This document shows, piece by piece, positions 43,768 to 53,133 of a stretch of DNA of 64,000 nt (its first letter is position 1; each line of letters starts with the position of its first letter). The notes under the pieces are model-generated. The model ran no database searches, was not told the origin of the DNA, and saw nothing but the letters and a program-made list of their open reading frames with translations. The position numbers and the translations under genes were made by a program. Source of the stretch: Mayfieldus sp963841445 (GTDB lineage: Bacteria > Actinomycetota > Thermoleophilia > Solirubrobacterales > 70-9); assembly GCA_963841445.1 (NCBI GenBank), contig CAWJCP010000002.1, positions 248,001 through 312,000 on the forward strand, given 5' to 3'.

Positions 43768-45447
43768 ATGCTGCGTGAGCTGCGAATCGAGAACCTGCTC
43801 CTGATCGAGCGCGCCGAGCTGCGCTTCGAGGCGGATTTCAACGTGATCACCGGCGAGACCGGCGCCGGCAAGACGGTGCTCGCACATTCGCTCGACCTCT
43901 TGATGGGTGGGCGAGCGCGGCCGCAGATCGTCCGTCCCGGAGCCGCCGAGGCATGGGTCGAGGGTGTCTTCGACCTGCCCGCGGAGCTGCGCGAGGACCC
44001 ACAGCTTGCCGAGCTGGCCGAGCGGCTCCCCGAGGACGCCGAGGAGCTGGTGCTCGGGCGGCGTGTCTCGACGTCGGGGCGGACGTCCGCGTTCGTCGGC
44101 GGCCGGGCCGCCTCGGTCGGCGAGCTGAAGCTGCTCGCCCCGCGCCTGCTCGCCTTCTACGGCCAGCACGAGCACCGCAAGCTGCTGCTCTCATCGGCTC
44201 AGCTGGAGATCCTCGACGGCTTCGCCGGGCCGGGGCATCTCGCCAAGCGGCGCGACTACCGCCGCGCCCACGCCGAGGTGCTCGACGCGCAGCGTGAGCT
44301 GGAGCTCCTGCGCGAGGGCGGGCGTGAGCGCGACCTTGACCTGCTGCGCTTCGAGCTCTCCGAGATCGAGGCTGTCGCCCCCGACGAGGCCGAGGAGGCC
44401 GAGCTACTCGCTGAGCGGCGCCGGCTCGGCCATGCCGAGGGCCTTCGGACTGCGGCCGCCGGCGCCCTCGCAGCGCTCGCCGGTGCGGACGAGGACGGGG
44501 GAGGCGCCGGAGCGGCCCTTGCGCAAGGTGAGGCGGCGCTGCGCGCCACCTCCGGCGTCGACCCCGAGCTCGACCGGATCGGCGAGCGCGCCGCTGCCCT
44601 TGCGGTCGAGGCCGGTGACGTCGGCGCCGAGCTGCGCTCCTACCTCGATCGGATCGAGGCGGACCCGGCCCGCCTCGCGGCGGTCGAGGAGCGCCTTGAC
44701 GCTCTCGATCGGCTGCAGCGAAAGCACGGCGGCTCGATCGGCGCCGTCCTCGACCATGCGGCGCGCTGCCGGGAGCAGATCGAGAGCCTCGACAGCGCCG
44801 AGGGGCGGGGAGCCGAGCTGCGGGCGCGTCTCGCCGACCGTGAAGCGCATCGCGCCGGGATCGCCGCCGAGCTGACCGCCGCGCGGCGCCGGGCGGCCGC
44901 AAGGCTCGAGAAGAAGGTGGCGGCCGAGCTCGCGGAGCTGGCGATGCCGGGAGGCGGCCTCAAGGTCGTGCTCGATCCGGTCGCGGACGGGTTCGGCGCG
45001 TCGGGTGCGGAGACGGCGACCTTCCTGATCGCGACCAACCCGGGAATCGAGCCGGCGCTTCTGCGCGACGCGGCAAGCGGCGGCGAGCTCTCCCGAGTCA
45101 TGCTGGCGCTTACCCGGCTGGGCGCCGCGGGCGCTGCGGCAACGGTCTGCTTCGACGAGATCGACGCGGGCGTGGGGGGCAGGGCCGCCCGCAGGGTCGG
45201 CGAGCGGCTGCGCGAGCTGGGTGCGGACCGGCAGGTGATCGCGATAACCCATCTGCCCCAGGTTGCGTCGCTGGCCTCCGGACACTTCCGGATCGCGAAG
45301 CGAGTGCGCGGGGCAAAGGCGACTGCCGCAGTGGCGCGGGTAGAGGGCGATGACCTGGTCGCCGAGATCTGCCGCATGCTCGGCGCCGACCGTGACGACG
45401 CCGCGGCCAACCGTCACGCGGAAGAGCTGCTGGCCGCCGCCGCATAG
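43768..45447 (+). CDS. recN: DNA repair protein RecN
   Basis: An SMC-like ATPase for double-strand break repair. ATG 43768 starts MLRELRIENLLLIERAEL and gives 559 residues. Walker A GETGAGKT (about 31), Q-loop region YGQHEHRKLL, long central coiled coil with many Glu/Arg/Ala, ABC signature SGGELSRVMLALTRL (about 440), Walker B VCFDEIDAGVGG (about 463), and His-switch ITHLPQVAS. The normal start is well inside a longer open frame. Confidence 0.95.
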   Translation: MLRELRIENLLLIERAELRFEADFNVITGETGAGKTVLAHSLDLLMGGRARPQIVRPGAAEAWVEGVFDLPAELREDPQLAELAERLPEDAEELVLGRRVSTSGRTSAFVGGRAASVGELKLLAPRLLAFYGQHEHRKLLLSSAQLEILDGFAGPGHLAKRRDYRRAHAEVLDAQRELELLREGGRERDLDLLRFELSEIEAVAPDEAEEAELLAERRRLGHAEGLRTAAAGALAALAGADEDGGGAGAALAQGEAALRATSGVDPELDRIGERAAALAVEAGDVGAELRSYLDRIEADPARLAAVEERLDALDRLQRKHGGSIGAVLDHAARCREQIESLDSAEGRGAELRARLADREAHRAGIAAELTAARRRAAARLEKKVAAELAELAMPGGGLKVVLDPVADGFGASGAETATFLIATNPGIEPALLRDAASGGELSRVMLALTRLGAAGAAATVCFDEIDAGVGGRAARRVGERLRELGADRQVIAITHLPQVASLASGHFRIAKRVRGAKATAAVARVEGDDLVAEICRMLGADRDDAAANRHAEELLAAAA

Positions 45448-45484
45448 GCGTCGGGCCGCGAAACGAAGTGGAGCGGCAGTGGCA

Positions 45485-45509
45485 TGTCAGGCGGCCGCAG
45501 GCCGCCGCA
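45485..45509 (+). repeat. Intergenic palindromic repeat, copy 1
   Basis: TGTCAGGCGGC, loop CGCAG, GCCGCCGCA. The same unit occurs at 46796-46818 (loop GAA) and, inverted, at 53042-53066 (loop CGTAG). All three lie between core genes. It can form a GC hairpin. Confidence 0.75.
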
Positions 45510-45572
45510 ATTTGAGTCGCCTGACGCACGCCTGGTCCCGTGAAACCCCTTCAGCGCGGGTAACCTGAGCGC

Positions 45573-46763
45573 GTGGCAACGGTGAGCCGATCCAGGTTCG
45601 GCCGCCATCTGCTGTCGCGGCGAAACGGCGATGGCGACGGCGGAGCGATTCACGGCACCGCCAGGCTCGGTCGCAAGACCAAGCACCTGGTCAAGCGGCT
45701 GCGCCCCGGCGACGTCGCGGTGATCGATCACACCAACATCGACCGGATCGCCGCCGAGGAGCTGATCGCGACCGGCGTCGGCGCGGTGATCAACTGCTCG
45801 GACTCCTCCAACGGCCGCTATCCGAACTCCGGCCCGCTGCTTTTGACCAGCGCCGGGATCCGGCTCATAGACGCGCCCCGGGCGCCACTCTTCGACCAGC
45901 TGAAGGACGGAGATCCGGTGGCGATCGACGGCGGCCGGGTGAGCAGCGGCGGCGAGGAGCTGGTCGCCGGGACCGAGCTCGAACCGGAGGTGCTGGCGCG
46001 CCAGCTCGACGAGCAGCGCCGCCGCGTCGACGAGGCCCTGGCTGCCTTCGCCGAGAACACGATGTCCCACCTGCGCCAGGAGAGCGACCTGCTCACCGGG
46101 CACATCGAGCTCCCGACCACGCAGACGAGCTTTCGCGACCGCCACACCCTCGTCGTCGTCCGCGGCACCACCTACCACCGCGACCTGCAGGCGCTGCGCG
46201 CATACATCCGCGACGTGCGGCCGGTCCTGGTCGGGGTGGACGGGGGAGCCGACGCGATCCTCGAGGCGGGGCTGGTCCCGGACATCGTCGTCGGCGACAT
46301 GGACTCGGCCTCCGACGCGGTGCTGCGAAGCGGCGCGGAGCTGATCGTGCACGCCTATCCCGACGGTCGCGCGCCGGGTCGCCAGCGCGTCGTCGACCTC
46401 GGCCTCGAGCACAAGGTCGTCCCGGCGGCCGGGACCAGCCAGGACGTCGCGATGCTGATGGCGCATGAGAAGGGAGCCGCGCTGATCGCCACCGTTGGGG
46501 CCCACTTCAACCTGATCGAGTTCCTCGACCGCAGCCGCGAGGGGATGTCCTCGACCTTCCTGACCCGGCTTCGAATCGGAGAGAAGCTCGTCGACGCGAA
46601 GGGAGTCAGCCGCCTTTACAACCCCGGCGTGAGCGGCGGCCTGCTGGCCCTCTTTTTGCTCGTATCGCTGGTCCTGATCGTTGTCGTGATCGTCAGCTCG
46701 GACAGCCTGCGCGAGTTCGTCGACCTGGTCTGGCTGAAGATCCGCGTCCTCTTCGGTCTCTGA
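45573..46763 (+). CDS. steA: SteA-like cytokinetic protein
   Basis: GTG 45573, 396 residues. The N-terminal segment GRKTKHLVKRLRPGDVAVID and NCSDSSNGRYPNSGPLLL is typical of SteA. A thiamin-pyrophosphokinase-like core follows (GVDGGADAILEAGLVPDIVV, GDMDS; about 220-250), and a C-terminal membrane helix (LLALFLLVSLVLIVVVIV). In Corynebacterium glutamicum SteA with SteB localises to the division septum and is needed for daughter-cell separation. It corresponds to Rv1697 of M. tuberculosis. Confidence 0.88.
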   Translation: MATVSRSRFGRHLLSRRNGDGDGGAIHGTARLGRKTKHLVKRLRPGDVAVIDHTNIDRIAAEELIATGVGAVINCSDSSNGRYPNSGPLLLTSAGIRLIDAPRAPLFDQLKDGDPVAIDGGRVSSGGEELVAGTELEPEVLARQLDEQRRRVDEALAAFAENTMSHLRQESDLLTGHIELPTTQTSFRDRHTLVVVRGTTYHRDLQALRAYIRDVRPVLVGVDGGADAILEAGLVPDIVVGDMDSASDAVLRSGAELIVHAYPDGRAPGRQRVVDLGLEHKVVPAAGTSQDVAMLMAHEKGAALIATVGAHFNLIEFLDRSREGMSSTFLTRLRIGEKLVDAKGVSRLYNPGVSGGLLALFLLVSLVLIVVVIVSSDSLREFVDLVWLKIRVLFGL

Positions 46764-46766
46764 TGG

Positions 46767-46787
46767 GCGGCGACACAGTGTCGCCGC
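46767..46787 (+). terminator. Perfect inverted repeat after steA
   Basis: GCGGCGACAC-A-GTGTCGCCGC starts 4 bp after the steA stop. The 10-bp arms can form a strong hairpin, but no T run follows. It could be a terminator or mRNA 3'-end stabiliser, or part of the adjacent palindromic repeat cluster. Confidence 0.45.
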
Positions 46788-46795
46788 AGGGGCAA

Positions 46796-46818
46796 TGTCA
46801 GGCGGCGAAGCCGCCGCA
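46796..46818 (+). repeat. Intergenic palindromic repeat, copy 2
   Basis: TGTCAGGCGGC-GAA-GCCGCCGCA, between steA and steB. Same unit as at 45485 and 53042, with a shorter loop. Confidence 0.75.
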
Positions 46819-46834
46819 TTCTGTGACTATCTAG

Positions 46835-47710
46835 ATGGGCTACAGCTCGCGCTATCACGCGGCTTCGCTGGCCGCCGTCTTTCTCGCCCTCGCGATCGGG
46901 ATCCTGATCGGGGTCGGCTTCGGCGACAACGTCCTCTCGAGCACCAAGAAGGACCTCGAGTCGAGCCTCACCGGCGACCTCGAGGCGGCGCGCAGCCGTT
47001 CCGACCAGCTGTCGGGGCAGCTGAGCCGCTCCAACGAGTTCGCCCAGCGGGTCTATCCGGCGCTGGTCCGCGGACAGCTGCGGGGACAGCGGATCGGGGT
47101 GTTGGCCCTTGGCGGTCTCGACGACGCGCTCTCGGGGGCGATCCAGGAGGCCCTGCAGCCGACCGGCGCGCGCCTCGTCGCGGTTGCCGTGGTCAGCGAG
47201 CCCCCCGACCGCTCGAGCCTCGCCGGCGCGCTGTCGAAGACCCGGCTCTCCGACATCGGGGAGAACGACGACTCCGTCGAGGCGCTCGGAAAGGGGGTCG
47301 GGCGCCAGTTCGTGATCGGTGGCACCCTGCTCGACAAGGTCAAGAGCCGGCTGCTCTCGCGCGCCAGCGGTCATCTCAACGGCGTCGATTCGGTGATCGT
47401 GGTCCGCCAGCAACCGTCTGATCTGGATCCCGCCGATCGCGCCTCCACCGCGCGCCTGGAGTCGGGGCTTCTGGACGGGATCGCGGCGACCGGGGTGAGG
47501 GTCGTCGGGGTCGAGGGCTCCGAAACCGAGCCGTCTTCGATCTCGTTCTTCGCCTCCCACGACCTCTCGACCGTCGATGACGTCGACCTCGTCTCGGGCC
47601 AGGTCTCGATGGTGTTCGCGCTGCTCGGCGCGGAGGGTAAGTTCGGCGTAAAGGGCAGCGCCGACCGGCTGCTCCCCGACCTGCTGACGCCGGCGCCCGC
47701 CAGGCCCTGA
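46835..47710 (+). CDS. steB: SteB / MctB-family membrane protein
   Basis: A 291-residue protein with a single N-terminal membrane helix (AAVFLALAIGILIGVGFG) preceded by MGYSSRYHAASL, then a coiled coil (SSLTGDLEAARSRSDQLSGQ) and an extracytoplasmic Rossmann-like domain. This is the DUF3186 family. The M. tuberculosis member MctB (Rv1698) affects copper levels, and the corynebacterial member SteB acts with SteA at the septum. The adjacency to steA supports the division role here. Confidence 0.85.
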   Translation: MGYSSRYHAASLAAVFLALAIGILIGVGFGDNVLSSTKKDLESSLTGDLEAARSRSDQLSGQLSRSNEFAQRVYPALVRGQLRGQRIGVLALGGLDDALSGAIQEALQPTGARLVAVAVVSEPPDRSSLAGALSKTRLSDIGENDDSVEALGKGVGRQFVIGGTLLDKVKSRLLSRASGHLNGVDSVIVVRQQPSDLDPADRASTARLESGLLDGIAATGVRVVGVEGSETEPSSISFFASHDLSTVDDVDLVSGQVSMVFALLGAEGKFGVKGSADRLLPDLLTPAPARP

Positions 47711-47729
47711 GGCCGCAGGGTCGGCACCG

Positions 47730-48573
47730 ATGACCTGGATCGGGTTGCCGCTCTCGATCGCGCTTGCCCTGGCGATGGTGCCCGCCGGGATCAGGGGCCT
47801 CGCCGACTCGGGGCTGGCGCGCGAGAACTACCGCGGGCTGCGGGTGGCCTTCCCGCTCGGCGCGGTGCTGGCGACGACGGCGCTCGTGGCGCTGGCCCCG
47901 CTCGCGTTCCTCGACGATCGCGCCGACGTCAACCTGCTCGACGCCGACCTGCGCCGCTGGATCACATATCTGCTCGGGGTGGCGTTCCTCGGCTTTCTCG
48001 ACGATGCCCTCGGTGACGGCGGCGCCGTCGCGGCGCCGCGCGGCTGGCGCGGACACGCGCGGGCGCTTCGCGAGGGACAGCTCTCGACCGGCGCGATCAA
48101 GGCGGTCGGGGCCCTGGCGCTGGCCGCCTACGTCGTCTCCGGGCGCGGGCTTGCAGTCGTTCGACTACCTCGCCGACGTCGTTCTGCTGATCCTGGCCAC
48201 GAACCTTTTCAACCTGCTCGATCTGCGCCCGGGCCGGGCCGAGAAGGGCTTGGTGCTGCTCGGCGCCGGCCTCTGCCTCGGCGCCTCGACGACGGAGCCG
48301 CTGCGGCTGCTGGGCATCTTCGTCGGCCCGGTGCTGGTGGGAATGTGGTTCACGCTGCGCGAGCGCGCGATGCTCGGCGACACCGGTTCGAACTTGATCG
48401 GGGCGATCGGTGGGGTCTGGCTGCTGACGACTCTTGACGAGACCGGCCGGCTGATCGCCCTCGCGGTGGTCGCCGCGTTGACGATTTACGGCGAATTGCG
48501 GTCGATTTCGAAGGCGATCGAGTCGATTCCGCCACTGCGGTCTTTAGACTCGCTCGGCAGGGTCAATGAGTAG
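47730..48573 (+). pseudogene. MraY/WecA-type glycosyltransferase (family 4), one frameshift
   Basis: A polytopic prenyl-phosphate GlcNAc/MurNAc-type transferase of about 280 residues. Frame 1 carries FLGFLDDALGDG (the Asp-Asp motif) up to VVSGRG. Frame 2 continues QSFDYLADVVLLILATNLFN, LLDLRPGRAEKG and MLGDTGSNLIGAIGG, motifs of the family. Removing one G from 48147-48149 joins them. Because this is a conserved cell-envelope locus, an assembly error is quite possible. It overlaps pyrG by 8 bp. Confidence 0.75.
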
Positions 48574-50239
48574 ACGCGAGCACGGAGACACAAGGTTCAT
48601 CTTCGTCACCGGCGGAGTGCTCTCGGCTCTCGGAAAGGGAATCGCCTCGGCCTCGATCGGGCGGCTTCTCGTCAGCCGCGGCTTCCGCGTCCAGCTGCAG
48701 AAGTTCGATCCCTACATGAACGTCGACCCGGGGACGATGAGCCCGTTTCAGCATGGGGAGGTCTTCGTCACCGAGGACGGCGCCGAGACCGACCTCGATC
48801 TGGGCCACTACGAGCGCTTCACCGACGAGAACACCTCGCGCGCTTCCAACGTCACCGCGGGGGCCGTCTACAACTCGGTGATCAGGCGCGAGCGCCGCGG
48901 CGACTATCTCGGCGCGACGGTGCAGGTGATCCCCCACATCACCGACGAGATCAAGCACCGGATCCTGATCGTCGCCGAGTCGCAGGCGGTCGATTTCGTG
49001 ATCACCGAGATCGGCGGCACGGTGGGAGACATCGAGTCGCTGCCGTTCCTGGAGGCGATCCGCCAGCTCTACACCGACCTCGGCCCGAAGCGCTGCATGT
49101 TCATGCACCTCACCCTGGTGCCCTACGTAGGTCACGCCGGCGAGCTGAAGACCAAGCCGACCCAGCACTCGGTCAACGAGCTGCGCAGGATCGGGATCCA
49201 GCCGAACGCGCTGCTTTGCCGCTCCGAGGGCGGGCTCGACCGCGAGATCCGCCGCAAGATCGCCCTTTTCGCCAGCCTTCCCGAGGAGGCCGTGATCTCG
49301 GCCCGCGACGTCGACAACATCTACAAGGTGCCGCTGGTCTACCGGCCCGAGGGGGTCGACGACCTGGTGCTCGACCACTTTGGAATCGACGACGCGCCCG
49401 CGCCGGACCTCAGCGACTGGGAGGAGATGGTGCGCCGCGCCGACGTCGCTCAGGGCACCGCCAAGATCGCCCTGGTCGGCAAGTACGTGCAGCTCGCCGA
49501 CGCCTACAAGTCGGTGATCGAGGCGCTCAAGCACGGCGGCTTTCACCACGAGATAAACGTCGAGGTCGAGCTGGTCGACTCGGAGGACTTCGACCCGGAG
49601 CGCCTCGACGACGTCGACGGGGTCCTGATCCCGGGTGGCTTCGGCGAGCGCGGGATCGAAGGCAAGGTGCAGGCGGCGCGGATCGCGCGCGAGCGCAGGA
49701 TCCCGTATCTCGGGGTCTGCCTCGGGATGCAGATCGCAGTTGTCGAGTTCGCCCGCAACGTCGCCGGGATGGAGGGCGCCAACTCGGCCGAGTTCGACCC
49801 CGAGACCCCGTTCCCGGTCATCGACCTGCTGCCGGAGCAGAAGGAGGTCTCCGAGATGGGCGGGACGATGCGGCTCGGGGCCGACCCCGTGAAGCTCCAC
49901 GAGGGCACCCGCGCCCGCGAGATCTTCGGTGAGGCCGTGATCTACAAACGCCACCGGCATCGCTACGAGGTCAACAACATGCTGCGCCGCCGCCTCGAGG
50001 ACGAGGGGCTGATCTGCGGCGGGACCTCTCCCGACGAGCGCCTGGTCGAGATGATCGAGCTGCCCGACCACCCGTTCTTCGTCGCCTCCCAGTTCCACCC
50101 CGAGTTCAACTCGCGCCCCAATCGTCCGGAGCCGCTGTTTCGCGAGTTCGTCGGAGCGGCGGCGGGGCTGGCTCGTGAGCGCGGCGGCGACGCCGAAGAT
50201 GTCGAGCGGTTCGAGGGCCCGCGGGTCCGGCGCGGCTGA
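48566..50239 (+). CDS. pyrG: CTP synthase
   Basis: Makes CTP from UTP with glutamine and ATP. ATG 48566, 557 residues (typical). The synthetase domain shows GGVLSALGKGIASASIG (about 14), KFDPYMNVDPGTMSPF and QVIPHITDEIK. The glutamine amidotransferase domain has the nucleophile in GVCLGMQ (about 386) and the His/Glu pair in QFHPEFNSRP near the C-terminus. The position after the steAB locus matches M. tuberculosis (Rv1699). Confidence 0.97.
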   Translation: MSRREHGDTRFIFVTGGVLSALGKGIASASIGRLLVSRGFRVQLQKFDPYMNVDPGTMSPFQHGEVFVTEDGAETDLDLGHYERFTDENTSRASNVTAGAVYNSVIRRERRGDYLGATVQVIPHITDEIKHRILIVAESQAVDFVITEIGGTVGDIESLPFLEAIRQLYTDLGPKRCMFMHLTLVPYVGHAGELKTKPTQHSVNELRRIGIQPNALLCRSEGGLDREIRRKIALFASLPEEAVISARDVDNIYKVPLVYRPEGVDDLVLDHFGIDDAPAPDLSDWEEMVRRADVAQGTAKIALVGKYVQLADAYKSVIEALKHGGFHHEINVEVELVDSEDFDPERLDDVDGVLIPGGFGERGIEGKVQAARIARERRIPYLGVCLGMQIAVVEFARNVAGMEGANSAEFDPETPFPVIDLLPEQKEVSEMGGTMRLGADPVKLHEGTRAREIFGEAVIYKRHRHRYEVNNMLRRRLEDEGLICGGTSPDERLVEMIELPDHPFFVASQFHPEFNSRPNRPEPLFREFVGAAAGLARERGGDAEDVERFEGPRVRRG

Positions 50240-50349
50240 GTCGGACGCACAGAAGCCATCGACGAGCGGCGCCGGGGGATCTCGCTCTGTCGGAGATCGA
50301 CCCCGCCCGATCGCTTCCAGCTGCGGCGAACAGCTCATAGCCTGTGCGC

Positions 50350-51462
50350 ATGACCGAGAACCAGCAGCTGCACGACCGCTTCGTCCGCCTCTGCGAGATC
50401 GCCAGCCCGACCAGCGATGAGCGCGCGGTCGCCGATGCCGTCGCGAAGGAGCTGGAGGAGCTGGGGGTCGACTTCGTCGAGGACGACTCCGCCGAGCGGG
50501 CCGAGGCGGGGGCCGGCAACCTGATCGCCCGAGTTCCCGGCGTCGGCGATCGCTGGGTCGCCTTCACCGCCCATCTCGACACCGTCCCGCACGACGCCCC
50601 GGTAGAGGTCGAGCTTGACGACGGCGTCTACCGCAGCCGCGGCGAGACGATCCTTGGCGCCGACAACAAGGCCGCGGTAGCGGTCCTCATGGAGCTTGCG
50701 GCCCGCCACGCGTCCGAGCAGCCGCCGGTCGGGATCGAGCTGGTCTTCACGGTCGCCGAGGAGGACGGTCTGCGCGGCGCCACGGCGCTGGAGATCGACT
50801 CGCTGCGCTCGCCGTTCGGGTTCGTGCTCGACCACGCGAGCCCGATCGGCGAGGTGATCGACGCGGCGCCGACCTATCAGCGACTGATCGCCGACTTTTC
50901 CGGCGAGGAGGCGCACTCCGGGATCAACCCCGAGGACGGCCACAGCGCGATCGCCGCCGCCGCGGCCGCGGTGGCGAAGATGGACCTGGGACGCCTCGAC
51001 GATGAGACGACGGCGAACGTCGGGGTAATCGAGGGTGGCACCGCCTCCAACATCGTCGCCGGGCACTGCCGGATCCTCGGCGAGGCGCGCAGCATCGACT
51101 CCGATCGGGCCGCCTCGACCGTGGGGGCGATGGTCGACGCCTGCACCTGGGCGGCGACCGGGCACGGCTGCGACGTCGACGTGCAAGTGATCGAGATGTT
51201 CCGCGGCTACCGGGCCGACTCGGGCTCCGAGCCGTTGCGGCTGGCGATCGCGGCGCTGCAGCGCTGCGGGATCGAGCCACGGCGCACCGCGACCGGCGGT
51301 GGCAGTGACGCCAACGCCCTGATCGCCGCCGGCTGGGACTGCGTGCTGCTCGCCAACGGCACGGCCGCCAACCACACCCCGCAGGAGAGCGTGCCGGCGG
51401 CCAACCTCGACCGGATGCTCGAGGTCTGCGAGGCGATCCTCGAGGAAGCGGCGGCCGGGTGA
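50350..51462 (+). CDS. M20-family metallopeptidase (peptidase T-like)
   Basis: A 370-residue zinc aminopeptidase-like enzyme. Metal-site motifs: FTAHLDTVPHD (about 75), GADNKAAVAVLMELA (about 104), and TVAEEDGLRGA (about 137, catalytic Glu pair). The lid domain follows (EEAHSGINPEDGHSAI) and the final His lies in AANHTPQESV. PepT-type enzymes cleave tripeptides. ATG at 50350 preferred over GTG 50344. It has no counterpart in the M. tuberculosis order at this point. Confidence 0.88.
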   Translation: MTENQQLHDRFVRLCEIASPTSDERAVADAVAKELEELGVDFVEDDSAERAEAGAGNLIARVPGVGDRWVAFTAHLDTVPHDAPVEVELDDGVYRSRGETILGADNKAAVAVLMELAARHASEQPPVGIELVFTVAEEDGLRGATALEIDSLRSPFGFVLDHASPIGEVIDAAPTYQRLIADFSGEEAHSGINPEDGHSAIAAAAAAVAKMDLGRLDDETTANVGVIEGGTASNIVAGHCRILGEARSIDSDRAASTVGAMVDACTWAATGHGCDVDVQVIEMFRGYRADSGSEPLRLAIAALQRCGIEPRRTATGGGSDANALIAAGWDCVLLANGTAANHTPQESVPAANLDRMLEVCEAILEEAAAG

Positions 51463-51487
51463 TCGCGGCCGGCTGGGGGTCGCGCCA

Positions 51488-52507
51488 ATGCTGAAGCTGC
51501 GCCGCGGGGTCGTCGTCACGGAGGATCCGCTGACGGTCGAGATAGGAGGCGAGCGCCGCCCGGCTTGGGCTGACGTCGGGCTGGTCGGCGAGGTCCGCGA
51601 GGGCGACGCGGTGGTCGTCAACACCGAGGCCCGCGACCTGGGGCTGGGGTCGGGCGGCTTTGACGTGGTGCACGTCAACTTGACCCGCGGCATGCACGGG
51701 CGCGGCGCCGAGGACGCCCACGTGATGAAGCTCAACTACACCTCGCTGCAGCATCCGGTCGAGCCGGTCGAAGGAGCGGCCGACGAGGATTTCGAGGCGA
51801 GCTCCAGGTCCGCGATGCCGGTCCTGGTGATCCCCCTGCATGGGCACCTGGCCCCGGCGGCGTGGGCCGTGGCGCAATCCTCTCCGGGGATGCGAATCGG
51901 CTACGTGCAGACGGCCGGCGGGGCGCTGCCCGGGTCGCTCTCGGAGGACGTGAAGGTCCTCCGAGAGCGTGGACTGCTCGATTCCCACATCACCGTTGCC
52001 CCGTCATTTGGAGGGGAGCACGAGGCGATCAGCGTCATCGGTGCTCTGGATGCGGCGGCCGGGCTCGGCTGGCAGGCCGCGATCGCCGGACCGGGGCCGG
52101 GGATCATCGGATCCGACACCCGGCTCGGACACGGTGGGCTGGCGGCGCTGGACACCGCGCACGCGGCGCTGGCGCTCGGTCTGCCGACGCTGGTTTCGCC
52201 GCGCCTCTCATCGGCGGACGAACGCCCGCGCCACCGCGGCCTCAGCCACCACACGGCGACCCTGTTGGAGCTGCTGCTGGATGGTGTCGAGGTGCCGGTG
52301 CCCGACTCCGACTCGGAGACGATCGCGGCGCTGACGCCGTTCCTGCGTGACCTCCACGAGGTCAGCGAGCGCCCGTTCGACCTCGACGGCTACGCCGCCA
52401 GCGGTCTTCCGGCCCGGGTGATGGGGCGCGGCCCGGCCGACGACCCGTCCTTCTTCGCCGCGCCCCTTGCCGCCGGCGGCGCGCTTGCCGAGGCCGCAAG
52501 CGGGTAG
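51488..52507 (+). CDS. DUF3866 family protein
   Basis: A 339-residue protein of a conserved actinobacterial/firmicute family without known function. Recognisable parts: LKLRRGVVVTEDPLTVEIGG at the start, DVVHVNLTRGMHGRG, MKLNYTSLQHPVEPVE, and the glycine-rich AAIAGPGPGIIGSDTRLGHG (about 205). The central GH.APA motif (PLHGHLAPAAWAV) may be a ligand site. It is 25 bp after the peptidase and 9 bp before the NUDIX gene, so one operon. Confidence 0.82.
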   Translation: MLKLRRGVVVTEDPLTVEIGGERRPAWADVGLVGEVREGDAVVVNTEARDLGLGSGGFDVVHVNLTRGMHGRGAEDAHVMKLNYTSLQHPVEPVEGAADEDFEASSRSAMPVLVIPLHGHLAPAAWAVAQSSPGMRIGYVQTAGGALPGSLSEDVKVLRERGLLDSHITVAPSFGGEHEAISVIGALDAAAGLGWQAAIAGPGPGIIGSDTRLGHGGLAALDTAHAALALGLPTLVSPRLSSADERPRHRGLSHHTATLLELLLDGVEVPVPDSDSETIAALTPFLRDLHEVSERPFDLDGYAASGLPARVMGRGPADDPSFFAAPLAAGGALAEAASG

Positions 52508-52516
52508 GCGGCGCGC

Positions 52517-53035
52517 ATGGAGCGGATCGATTCGCGCACGACCCACGACGGGGAGCAGATCTCGGTTCGGATCGACGAGTTTCGCTACCAAGACGGCTCG
52601 ACCGCCGAGCGCGAGGTCGTCGTTCATCCCGGCGCCGTCGCGATCGTCGCCCACGACGACGAGGTGGTCTTCATGGTCCGCCAGCCGCGCGAGGCGGTGG
52701 GGGAGGCCGCGATGCTGGAGCTCCCGGCGGGGAAGCTGGACGTCGAGGGGGAGACGCCGCTCGAATGCGCGAAGCGCGAGCTGGTCGAGGAGGTCGGAGT
52801 CGAGGCCAGCGAGTGGCGGCAGCTGAAGAGCATCTACACGAGCCCCGGTTTCACCGACGAGCAGGTGCACCTCTTCGTCGCCACCCGCCTGACTCAGGTC
52901 GAACCGCAGCCCGGCGAGGGCGAGCGGATCGAGATCGTCGAGGCCCCGCTCGGCGAGCTCGAGGACGCAATCGAGGCTTGCGTCGACGCGAAGTCGCTGG
53001 TCGGGCTGCTGCTTTTGCGTTCCGAGCTTCGTTGA
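52517..53035 (+). CDS. NUDIX hydrolase (ADP-ribose pyrophosphatase type)
   Basis: A 172-residue NUDIX enzyme. It hydrolyses nucleoside diphosphate compounds, most likely ADP-ribose. The NUDIX box is seen in ELPAGKLDVEGETPLECAKR followed by ELVEEVGVEA, with the canonical REL.EE.G core. The downstream YTSPGFTDEQVHLFVA stretch is typical of ADPRase. It corresponds in position to Rv1700 of M. tuberculosis. Confidence 0.92.
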   Translation: MERIDSRTTHDGEQISVRIDEFRYQDGSTAEREVVVHPGAVAIVAHDDEVVFMVRQPREAVGEAAMLELPAGKLDVEGETPLECAKRELVEEVGVEASEWRQLKSIYTSPGFTDEQVHLFVATRLTQVEPQPGEGERIEIVEAPLGELEDAIEACVDAKSLVGLLLLRSELR

Positions 53036-53041
53036 ATGACT

Positions 53042-53066
53042 TGCGGCGGCCTACGGCCGCCTGACA
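53042..53066 (-). repeat. Intergenic palindromic repeat, copy 3 (inverted)
   Basis: The reverse complement reads TGTCAGGCGGC-CGTAG-GCCGCCGCA, 7 bp after the NUDIX stop. A second hairpin (GGCCGC-TTC-GCGGCC) follows at 53076-53090. Both could serve as the terminator between the NUDIX gene and xerD. Confidence 0.7.
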
Positions 53067-53133
53067 GACACGTGCGGCCGCTTCGCGGCCCAAGATCTAT
53101 TGCGGCGCAAGGGGAAACCAACGGCTCGCAGAA

